From NCBI GenBank assembly GCA_963402885.1, contig OY727095.1:31129001-31193000 (forward strand): a DNA stretch of 64,000 nt, read 5' to 3'. Source of the stretch: Antedon bifida. Lineage: Eukaryota; Echinodermata; Crinoidea; Comatulida; Antedonidae. Position numbers and translations under genes: made by a program. The notes beneath the pieces were generated by a model. The model made no database searches. It saw only the letters and a list, made by a program, of their open reading frames with translations, and had not been told where the DNA came from. The stretch's first letter is position 1. The number at the start of each line of letters is the position of its first letter. Of this stretch, positions 49,101 to 56,500 are shown piece by piece.

Positions 49101-51494
49101 TATAGATGATTATGTCATATCACTACCATATTTAGGCATTTTACTACTATATTTGGGAACATCACACTTTTTGTCAAACTAGTTTGATAGTGTAGACCGA
49201 GCTTAAGGTTTAAAGATGGTTGTAAGCTAGATAACATTTAATCTCCAAACACTTGTTGCAGTCTTGGGATAACCACACAAAGGGAACAGTTTCCTGTGAA
49301 GAAAAAAACATTTAAAACTTACCATTGTTTCCTTTAAGTTATCAACAGTCAGGTGTGATGTAATATCTGCTGGATTTAGAGTTAGCAGAATTCTTGTGTA
49401 ACCTTTTGTCATACGCACTTCTTTAACTTTACAGATGACAAGATCACCAACACTGAAGGCCTCATGAAGTGTGGGTACCTCCTAAAATATTCAAAGTAGA
49501 AATTAATTAAATATTGGTCTATTACAGACCTATCAAGTCTCCCAAAATCGTGCAAGTTTCCCGATAATTCGACACACCCTCCAGCATCTTGTGAAGGTGC
49601 AATTTCTCACTCTTTTCCATAATGTATACATTTAATAATATTGTTAAATAGGTCCTAGTTTGTTAACTAAAGGCAAAAAAATATGCATTGGGGCAAAGCA
49701 TTTTAAGCTGGAAAACACCTGCCCATTGTTTACTATAGATGCCAATGCATTGAGTGAGTGGCCGAGCGGTTAAGACAGTGGAACCGTAATTACGTAGCCA
49801 TAACATTGACAAGGGTTCGAGGCTCACTCGCTCCATGGTTCTGGTGGTAGAACGAGTCTTCTCGGATAAGGACTATAAACCGTAGGTCCAGTGTACACAT
49901 CTAGCTCGTGTGCACTTTAAAGAACCTAGTACATCTTTCGAGACAAGTAGGGGGTTACCCCGGTGTAGTAGTACATCACAGCCACTGATTACCAACTGGG
50001 CCCTCTGGGAGACCAGTCTTTGACTGAAGAGGTTACCCAGTATAAATATATATTTCAATCAATCAATCAATGCTTAAGCGATTCACCACCCCTGTAGTTA
50101 TAGCAAGTTACTTTCTCGCGTTTGTCACACTTTCATAAATACTCACGCTGATATTTCGCTTTTCTATTACAAATTACATTGTTCTTTTCATAACTATTAC
50201 TGCAGACCTTCATTTAAAGAAATAAGAGGAGAGCACTCAATAGAAAAAATTGGAAAAATTAAGGAGCGGTATTTTTTGCTCTCCTCAGATCGTTTTTAGG
50301 AGCACATTGGAGTGCCAGCGCGATAACGCTCCTTTTAAATGAAGGTCTGTCACTTTCTACTGTAATAATAGAATACACAAGAAAGGTAATTGATAATAAA
50401 AAATAAAATTACTTGTTGATCATCCTCGTTATCACTATTATCTTTATTCGCTGCTGAACCTTTCTGTTGCTCTTCTCGCAGCCTTTCCGTATACTTGTCA
50501 TTGATGTCCGTTATCTGCACGTAGCCCTTTAGGTTATTCGGGAGACTAATGATAATCTGTACGTCGTGTATCTCTCTAACTGCACCAAGTAACAATGTCT
50601 CTTCAGTTAGATTCTAATATAAAAAAGAGGTTTAATTGTAATGTTATAACTACCTTGGTCTAATTATACCTTGGTAATAATTAAATAAATAGCAAAATCA
50701 ATTTAGCAATATAATTATCTTATACCAACATTTAATATCATTTTTTAGGTACTTGATTTTTATGTACCTTCATTTTTAACATATAGTTTAGTCTACTCTA
50801 TAACACGTTATTATTACACTGAAACGGGGGGTCACGACTTAAAGTTCAATGAACTTACTGTGACCTCCATCCACCCATATACACTTTATACTTATTTGAA
50901 GAATGGAAAATATATGAAACGAACTCTCTCTAGTATGTACTTTGGTCTTTTACCTTAATTGACAAATATTTGACAATATCTTTGGTAGATAAAAGTTCTG
51001 AATTCTCTTCATCTTCTCTATTCTGCTTCTTTATTTGTGGGTCACCTGATTGCTTGTCAGCTTTTCTTTTTCTCGTCTTCTTTTTCTTCTCTTTACCAAG
51101 GTTTCCATCCTGAAAATATGAGAAAAACAAAATTTTAAAATTAGAATTAACAAATAGAAATTATCAAGCCACATTCAATTATTATATAATTATATACAAT
51201 AATTGTAACTGTATGATCAGGAGCTTCTTGCTAACATCTGCAGGTTTAATGGAGTATCTACAAAACTCCTGATATAATTAAAAGCCAATGTTTAAACTGT
51301 ATGTAGATAAAATAGAACACTATAATATGCTTACTAAAATACTGTATATAAATTTATAGAACATGTTACAGCACCTTAAACAAGACGTCTTTAGTTTCAA
51401 TTGGCTTACGATCAGGTTTTGCACTTTCTGAAGATTTTTTCTTAGATATATTCTTTGTCTTGACTTTTCCTCGAGGAAAGTTTTCTTCTTCCAT
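25194..51494 (-). CDS. PDCD11: PDCD11/RRP5 homologue, S1- and HAT-repeat ribosome biogenesis factor, 34 exons
   Basis: Nucleolar RNA-binding protein needed for pre-rRNA processing in both the 18S and 5.8S/28S pathways (Rrp5 in yeast). Exons in transcript order: 51494-51375, 51109-50954, 50613-50413, 49481-49323, 48860-48737, 48289-47994, 47347-47135, 46836-46645, 46309-46163, 45702-45522, 45002-44803, 44240-44046, 43820-43650, 43328-43115, 42846-42581, 40415-40314, 39415-39345, 33608-33459, 33175-33076, 32721-32579, 32020-31918, 31824-31635, 31142-30962, 30797-30618, 30140-30027, 29790-29681, 29554-29463, 29193-29065, 28718-28650, 28041-27857, 27376-27208, 26936-26783, 26109-25944, 25362-25194. 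They total 5,412 nt in one frame, giving 1,803 residues (human about 1,870). A Lys-rich N-terminus is followed by tandem S1 domains (about 93-1440), an acidic linker, the LSSGFSWD signature (1467-1474) and HAT repeats (about 1524-1803) ending in [14 protein letters not shown]. Intron 17 holds an antisense gene. The ATG at 51494 follows GCGGAGC; a 5' UTR exon is not excluded. Confidence 0.96.
26233..26354 (-). mobile_element. MITE family A copy 11, right arm shortened
   Basis: Left end ATCTCTGTCTACACTATC and core are present; the right arm jumps from TTTTTGTCAAAC straight to AGAG. PDCD11 intron. Confidence 0.8.
26474..26639 (+). mobile_element. MITE family A copy 12
   Basis: Complete, with nearly identical inverted ends and two AAATATGG modules. 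PDCD11 intron. Confidence 0.87.
27419..27556 (-). mobile_element. MITE family A copy 13
   Basis: Complete ends; shortened core. Located about 40 bp from PDCD11 exon 31, on its 5' side. Confidence 0.85.
28084..28456 (+). mobile_element. tRNA-SINE copy, interrupted
   Basis: TCGCTCCATGGTTCTGGTGG at 28091 and GGACTATAAACCGTAG at about 28250 are adjacent in the intact copy but are separated here by about 125 bp of unrelated AT-rich DNA. The tRNA-like head is missing. Confidence 0.6.
28790..28941 (+). mobile_element. MITE family A copy 14, left end lost
   Basis: Starts at ATCAAACTAGTATGGC; right end GTGTAGACAGAGCTTTA intact. PDCD11 intron. Confidence 0.78.
29258..29395 (+). mobile_element. tRNA-SINE 3' fragment
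   Basis: GGGGTTACCCCGGTGTACTA, then a tail with ACTGAAGAGGTCACCCAGTA, matching the 3' half of the 49751 copy. Confidence 0.65.
29815..29967 (-). mobile_element. MITE family A copy 15
   Basis: Left end carries a deletion (TTAAGCTCGACACTAT); the right end stops at GTGTAGAC. PDCD11 intron. Confidence 0.78.
31181..31551. mobile_element. Family B inverted-repeat element, 371 bp
   Basis: Starts TTAAAGATATATTGTCCCCC and ends GGGGGACAATACATCTTTAA. Interior rich in A and T with no coding capacity. PDCD11 intron. Confidence 0.75.
35542..35639. repeat. Inverted repeat, possible hairpin upstream of LRR-Ig gene
   Basis: GCGGTACACCACATATAT is matched by ATATATGTGGTGTACCGC, 18 bp perfect and extendable with mismatches, around a loop of about 60 bp. 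About 355 bp before the LRR-Ig start codon. Confidence 0.7.
35994..38453 (+). CDS. LRR-Ig single-pass transmembrane protein, nested antisense in a PDCD11 intron
   Basis: Predicted type I cell-surface adhesion or receptor protein of 819 residues in one coding exon. Seen: a signal peptide (about 1-23), a Cys-rich LRRNT (C25, then cysteines to about 57), roughly 12-13 leucine-rich repeats (about 60-400; examples [28 protein letters not shown]), an LRRCT starting C406-D-C408, and one Ig domain with C475, W487 and the Y521-x-C523 motif. A Ser/Thr-rich stalk (about 546-735), a hydrophobic helix (745-763) and a basic-then-acidic 56-residue tail follow. No TIR or kinase domain is present, so it is not a Toll-like receptor. 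The order resembles the LRRC4, LINGO, ISLR and AMIGO superfamily; no specific orthologue is recognised. The ATG has A at -3. A strong acceptor, TATATTTTTCAG, lies just upstream, so at least one 5' UTR exon probably exists. The host intron is 33609-39344, on the opposite strand. The specific ligand is unknown. Confidence 0.94.
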   Translation: MTATNWILFLTWILTLIPKNRTQSCNDTSIISCRYNHQSQKCVCKNFDCIPHEHICLHVLSLELTSGTYTHIPSYAFTEYYRLKNLKISNSAIEEIHENAFDGLNTLETLHLKSNKLNRIHDGAFNDLSNLTSLNLENNNLQYLSKGIFYGLESLTSLFLSHNPFKDSRMEYFDQHLPLTLLHMDMIDIDSLEQGCFHNLPDLRIISLKDNFLKRIQVGVFGGLSSLWSLDLSRNNVKTIEEGSFKSANNLSYVELKFNNISNFNELLRALPSGLVSLSVYRNAITDIHGLQTRNLEKLINLDLSINHITTLSSDSFLGMPFLENLDLSTNQLKTVDLTFLPHSIKSLQLSHNLIENLILPTTTTCLPQLTNFVLKSNNLETFPVSLIELTPSLSRLDLKLNNLACDCNFKEFKNSTVNTSNLYVSSHCSSEQSQEESLAEKDVVDLSSNCIQPLVRTTFEHLSIVEGGSMTLNCYVKGIPFPRVTWQGPTGKTLFGKYDYVNDITFLEIIDADKENNGTYICSSTNPLGTSNVSFNVFVIPQNQNDFTTVKMEESNLGSTITTDIISSFWTTLNTMITSEIVEDTHVTSIPSLQTIFTLTNIDQTMDVEETTEMSVVKTTETTSPDSSTLNLLTTNKNSQPNKISTTTQNTKTIKNISFSSLIQSSLTTIKSTTKETSEKTESKLLRSSTNSPKSMTQHQAKLSRTLQISTLPLDGTRKSPTTTSKNNIDTTVPSGSKKSPGEIIAIPFLIILSITAVLFILKYLVKKVRSKLRKPVNVFILDDVNEELWQDEEIQNNVCETEMHVGLLSNFKEFSYG
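38548..38807. mobile_element. Inverted-repeat element with ATTAAGGGGACA ends
   Basis: Begins TACAGTAGAA and ends TTCTACTGTA. ATTAAGGGGACAC near the left is matched by GTGTCCCCTTAAT near the right. Related internal copies suggest decay. It lies in the putative 3' UTR of the LRR-Ig gene. Confidence 0.6.
38978..38987 (+). other. Candidate overlapping poly(A) signals of the nested LRR-Ig gene
   Basis: Two overlapping AATAAA hexamers lie about 525 nt after the stop, followed by a G/T-rich stretch. This would give a 3' UTR that includes an inverted-repeat element. Inferred; no transcript evidence. Confidence 0.45.
40002..40167 (-). mobile_element. MITE family A copy 16
   Basis: Both ends present, two modules of the AAATATGG type, in a PDCD11 intron. 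The short open frame here is not a gene. Confidence 0.85.
41330..41812. repeat. Homopyrimidine minisatellite, about 480 bp
   Basis: About 20 units of roughly 21-25 bp on the pattern TTTCTTTCCCTCTCCCCTCC. Nearly all bases are C or T on the plus strand and A or G on the PDCD11 strand. In a PDCD11 intron (42580-40416). The long open frames here, with repeated Glu-Gly-Lys-Arg, are artefacts. Confidence 0.95.
44314..44441 (-). mobile_element. MITE family A copy 17, right arm shortened
   Basis: Left end AAAGCCTTGTCTACACTATC; right side jumps from GTCAAAC to AGAGCTTTA, the same kind of loss as copy 11. Confidence 0.8.
44457..44590 (+). mobile_element. tRNA-SINE middle fragment, diverged
   Basis: CTCCATTGTTCTGGTGGTAG and AGGTCCAGTGTACAAACCTG correspond to the middle of the 49751 copy. 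Confidence 0.55.
45804..45878 (-). mobile_element. MITE family A copy 18, internal fragment
   Basis: TATGTGACAAAAAAATGTGA through ACCATATTTGGGA remains; both ends are gone. Confidence 0.65.
46914..47076 (+). mobile_element. MITE family A copy 19
   Basis: Complete ends and core with two modules. PDCD11 intron between exons 7 and 8. Confidence 0.86.
48402..48680 (+). mobile_element. tRNA-SINE copy, decayed B box
   Basis: AAGTGGCCGAGCAGTTAAGA head, degenerate B box, then the conserved GGACTATAAACCGTAGGTCC body. PDCD11 intron. Confidence 0.75.
49080..49206 (-). mobile_element. MITE family A copy 20, left end lost
   Basis: Core from TATGCCCATATATAGAC; right end GATAGTGTAGACCGAGC present. PDCD11 intron. 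Confidence 0.75.
49751..50071 (+). mobile_element. Full-length tRNA-derived SINE
   Basis: A tRNA Leu/Ser-like head holds A box TGGCCGAGCGG (49759-49769) and B box GGTTCGAGG (about 49814-49822). The body (GGACTATAAACCGTAGGTCC, GGGGTTACCCCGGTG) precedes a tail ending in (CAAT)n. The internal promoter would be read by RNA polymerase III. Antisense within a PDCD11 intron. Confidence 0.85.
50203..50349. mobile_element. 147-bp inverted-repeat element
   Basis: Begins CAGACCTTCATTTAAA and ends with TTTAAATGAAGGTCTG. The interior also shows imperfect symmetry. PDCD11 intron between exons 3 and 4. Confidence 0.65.
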
Positions 51495-51539
51495 GCTCCG
51501 CGTTTCTATGTAAATTTAAATGTAGTATTTGATGTTAAT

Positions 51540-51691
51540 TGTTGTTCACTTTGACCAAAAAATGGATCGAAAATAACAAATTTACCTGATAAAACCATAA
51601 ATTAGCACAAAATAGTATTATTATTTATATTCAAAATTTAATTTGTTCATCTTTGCTTTTCATGTTTTGGGGACAAATACATCTTTACCAA
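51540..51691. mobile_element. Family B one-ended copy
   Basis: Interior TTCACTTTGACCAAAAAATG and right end GGGGACAAATACATCTTTA match family B. Sits just upstream of the PDCD11 start. Confidence 0.6.
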
Positions 51692-52788
51692 AGAAAGGGA
51701 CGAAATGACTCTCTACTACCCTCGAATCCTTCCCGACAAACCCACCAAAACAACTACTGTAACTAACTAACTAGGGGCCTAGCATAGGCTAGCATAATTA
51801 ATCCTAATCGGTGCGGTGGCAAGAAGGCTGGGCGACGATACCTCGTTCTCAAAAACGAATGCTAACAAATACTAAATATTTATTTATGTAATTTTAAGGA
51901 TTTTAATATTGTCAAACTAACTAACTATAACTTACTCAAAGCGAATTAAAACACTTTAAAGCATAAAATACACTAAAAACCAACGACCATTCAAGAACAC
52001 AACACACGCGAAAAAAAACACATGTCGACTGTGACCTCTGACACACACGTTTCTTTCATACTGCCCTCTGTTGACGATAGTCTACCGCGCGTACGTAATG
52101 CGACGAATAGAAGTTTCAACCAATCAAAATGTATGATAAGTTGTCTAATAATTTGCATATTAAGTCAGACGACAACGTCGAGAGAGTGGATACCGCTATA
52201 GACGAGAGCCGACGGTGGGTAGGTCTAACTTTCTAAATTATATACATTTTAGTACAGTAGTAGTAATAAGGTTTAATTATTTCTTTATAAACAATTTGAC
52301 AGAATTATTTAAAAAGTTCTTTTAATGCATTTGGGTGGTTGGCAGATAGTGGCCCACATAACCTAGCCTAAAGCCAAGAAAGTGAGCCTAGCTAAGCCTA
52401 AAGCCTACAGCCAGGCTTGGCCTCTGCTAGAGAACCGGTAGGCCTAACTAAATGCAAGCAAATATCCTCATACAGTAGCCTACATGTCTATACATTTTTA
52501 CAAATATTTCATATATTTGTTTTCATAGTTTATATAGATAATATATTTACTGTCAAATGTTATTAGTCTTGAAGCAATTTCTAGTTTTAGTATTGTTGTA
52601 ATTTGTATGTTCATTTGCAGATTTGACTTTAAAGTGATATTTACTTTTTCGTCAGCATATTTGCAGCTGATTTGCCTCGTGTGACATACACTTCTGGTCT
52701 TTGACATTCACATCAAAGGTATAACATTTGTGTTACGTCATTCTTTGTGTTCCGGATTTGAAGACAAATTTGTTCTGAATTTGAAAGT

Positions 52789-52872
52789 ATGTGGACGACA
52801 AGATTATATTCCGAGAAGGAAATGGAAATATATCAGGTCTCTAAAAAATTCAGGAATCAGCTTCAAACCCAA
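52789..52872 (+). other. Possible short first exon or uORF upstream of the propeller gene
   Basis: An ATG opens 28 codons (MWTTRLYSEKEMEIYQ at the start) and runs into a good donor, CAA|GTAAGA. Spliced to the acceptor near 53514 it would be out of frame with the propeller gene and stop quickly. It would therefore act as a 5' UTR exon with an upstream ORF rather than as a coding exon. It could also be chance. Confidence 0.2.
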
Positions 52873-53292
52873 GTAAGATTTGTGTGGAATTTATTTATTT
52901 ATTCTTTTTAATGTTACTGTTCATTTCATTTATTCGTCTCAAAACAATAAAATACACAAACATAATATAACAGCCAGAACATGAGACAGAGCACCCCAAA
53001 ATTTAAGTTTCTTGATGCCTGTAAATTAATATAAATATATAGATTAATACCTATTGTATGTTGCTGCTTTCAACTTTCAGCTTTCAATTAATTATAGTAG
53101 GGATTATAATGACTGTATTTATCCAATTTTAAATGTAAATTTTAACTTTAGTCTTTATTTATTTATTTATTAATTTTCCCAACCAACAGTGGACTCAAGG
53201 TTCACCACTTACAGGAGGGAAAACAGACAAATATTGATAAAATACATACAAATTCGATTACAGTAATAATTTATGGTTGGTGATTGGTTTTA

Positions 53293-53330
53293 CCAGGGAG
53301 TTGTTATTAGATCTAATAACAACTCCCTGG
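53293..53330. repeat. Perfect 38-bp palindrome
   Basis: CCAGGGAGTTGTTATTAGA is followed immediately by its exact complement with no loop; the centre is AGATCT. Flanked on both sides by a GGTTTTA word. Confidence 0.9.
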
Positions 53331-53518
53331 TTTTACTTTACTGCAAAGATACTTTTTAAAGTAAATTAAATTACAATTAAAATTGTTATAGCGCCCTCTA
53401 TTTTGGGTACAACCGGCAAAATTAAACGTCACGTGAGGGTTTATCACATGACATTGTCCTGTCGATTTTTATTTTGTTTTCATTTCTGATCGGGTCGTCG
53501 TGTTTTTGTCTAGAAAAT

Positions 53519-56500
53519 ATGCCAGGTTTACATCATTTAGTGATAGTGGTTTCTATTTTACATGCCGTAAATAGTATTGTCACTAATCGTAAACTATTTG
53601 CAATTGAAAATAAAATTGGAAAAGTTGAATTTGAGCAAGCATTTGGTCTTGTTGATGCTAAGCTCCAAGTATGCACTCGTGCATGGGGAGCAAGTAAGTT
53701 TGGGTCGTGGGAGAATTTGGGTGTCCCCAGCCTAGGTAAATCAATCGTCTCGAATCCGGTAGCAGCACATGATGTAAATAACCAAACTCGGGTTTTTGTT
53801 CAAGCTTCTGATGGTCAAGTTTATTCAATTTTACAAGATAAATCCGATCCAATGAAATTTGGTGAATGGTCACAAATCGGTAGCAAAAAGCTTGACCACA
53901 ATTCAACAATGTCCGTAAAATTTAGTGATTCAGTAATCACTTTTGTACGAAAAAACCAAATTCATGTGTTTGCTCGATCGCTTACAAGCACCTCAAGTTT
54001 ATTCGTGTGTCAAATGTCAAACAAACCGTGTACTTGGCAGTTAATCGGCGGCAACACTCCACATCTAGCAACAGACGCAGAAGTTATTTTCAATCCATTT
54101 ACCGAATATTTTGAAGCGTTTGCTGTCATGCAAGATGGCTACTTGCATCGAACATGGCAGAAGAAAGAAGATGAATGGGCATCATGGCGTACTGCAAGTA
54201 GGTTTACGAGAAGATTTTAATTTAATTTTTTTGTATATAATAATTGTTCTTTTTTTTTGTATATCCACGGCTTAATACATTATTTTATTATTATAAATTT
54301 ATTTTAGTTTAGATCATGGGACTGCTGCCTCTTGTAGTTATAGTAATCTTATTCCCTGAGGAATTTATCTCTATATTTTATCTTAAATGGTTTGTTGGTC
54401 AAATAAATCAAATGAAAGATGACAATTCTATAGAATTGAATGGGTTAAAAATAGTGATTGGAATAACTTAAGAATGTTTGTAGTAAATTCTACTAATATA
54501 ATTTGTTTCATTTATTAGGCAAACTTTCCTAATACTGAATATTTTTTTTTATAGGTTATGATGCCCCAAAAATGTCAACATCCAAGCCTGTTGCAGCTGT
54601 TATGTCACATGACTGGGCTAACGGCGTTCTTGATGTGTACGGCAAGGGTCTTGATGGCTATATACACCATGTTTTCCAAACAACATGTGATAAAATATCA
54701 AACCCGTGGGGCTACTGTACATGGGGATTGTGGCACACTATGGACAGCAAGATTCCAGACAGTGGTGTCGCTAATCCACTAGTTACTGGCCATAACATTC
54801 ACTACGGGATTGAAATATTTACAGTTGATACGACTGGAAGGTATATAAGTGCATCATTTAATTTTTTAACAGTTTTAATTTCTTAAAGATGTATTGTCCC
54901 TTGGAACACAAAAAAATGAAGTCAAAATATTCTAAATTTAAATTGGCCATATTAAAGTTATTCACTTTAAGTTGAAAAGTTGAGCAAAAAACAACAAGTT
55001 TACGTAATTAACAGGTAAATTAGTTTGATTACATTTCGTCTGGAAAATCGTCGGGAGCTAAAGTAAACAAAGATTTAAAACCACGAGTATGCATTATGCA
55101 TATGCTAATTTGGATTGTTTACAACTCGTCACTGTTGAGAAGGTGTTTTCACATAGATCGCGAGGAAGTTTTATGATTATGCATACAGAGTAGCCAAACA
55201 AGCGCGTTCCATTATGGGACATGTTTTGATCGAAGGAAGTCAAAGTTATTTTTTGAACAAAAAAACGTCTGTATTTCAGTAAAATGATTTTTTTTTCGAC
55301 TAATTTTTGGTGAAAGTTAATAACTATTATGATACTTCAAAATGACCCACTTTTTTTCGAAATCTTTAATTTTTAATTTTTTTGGAATTAGTCAAAGGGA
55401 CAATACATCTTTAAAATCATATCCAACTTCCAAATCAAGAATAAAAACAAATAGATTTTTAAATTCTGTTTTCTGCCCAAGCTAATTATAACATTTTAGG
55501 AAAACCGAAAAAATGCTTTAAACTGCTACTCTGGAAGAATGGAAATGCAGGCTGTATAATGGAGTTTTGTGCTAGTATTGGGGAAGAAACTTTTGCATCC
55601 TGAATCCACTTCTGATGTACTGTATACAGTATTCTACATCATATTCAAATTAAGTTGCTATACAGTAATACTTTTTCTCTACAGTTTGTGGCATGTTTGG
55701 CAGTTGGAAAGAGGGTCTTCATGGAGTGTGTGGGAGAAGATCCAAACATCTTCCTCTACTGTTAGCCTGACATCAATTCCTTTCATCACAAACGACGAAA
55801 AAGAATGGTGGCAAGCCTATAGTTTTGGAGATGAAGACAAGGTAATGGAAAGTGATTTATATATTCAACTAAATTGAGTACTATAAAGTCTTTGTTATGC
55901 TTGTAATACTATACTATACTGCTCAATAAACCAATTTTGCACTACTTAAGCTCTGTCTACACTATCAAACTAGTCAAAAAAAGTGTCATGTGTCCAAAAT
56001 ATGGTAGTGATATGCCCAAATATGGTAGTGATATGCCCAAATATGGTAGTGATGTGACATCATGTCCATATATGGGCACATCACATTTTAAGGTTACATA
56101 AAGTTTGATAGTGTAGACAGAGCTTTATGGAGCATTATTTTATCCATTAATAAAGTTTGCTTTTTATTAGATTGTTATTGTAACGCAATCAAGAAAGATT
56201 ACAGTTCAGCCGTCTAATGTTGCTTTTGGTACACCATATCATGTGTTATGGAGTGTGCCCAACGACGAGGTTACAAATAAAGACTGGATTGGAGTCTATC
56301 CTGTAGGCAGTAACGATGAGCAGTATGTTGACTACAGGTAGGTTTGTTGGCAATGGTGCCCTCTATATTTTATTGAAGTAACTAATTTGGTAATTGTTTT
56401 CTTTATATTTAAAAAAATTGCCAAGGATAATGCACTTGTCAATTGTATGACCCACTATACGACCCCCGGGAGAGGTGCGTCATGGGTGCGTCATTTACAA

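Larger units (their letters stand above)
51495..53518. other. Divergent intergenic region between PDCD11 and the propeller gene
   Basis: About 2 kb between opposed start codons. Contains a family B fragment, a more CG-containing stretch at about 51960-52215 with CCAATCA near 52118, and a donor-like GGTGG|GTAGGT at about 52217 on the plus strand. A 38-bp palindrome lies at 53293. A shared promoter is plausible but not shown. Confidence 0.4.

Noticed and set aside
49751..49830. Possible functional tRNA-Leu/Ser gene
   Set aside because: A and B boxes are present but no acceptor stem or cloverleaf closes, and the same sequence continues into a repeated SINE body.
53474..53518. Upstream extension of the propeller gene start
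   Set aside because: Needs a TTG start; the segment is a pyrimidine-rich acceptor, and the ATG at 53519 begins a good signal peptide.
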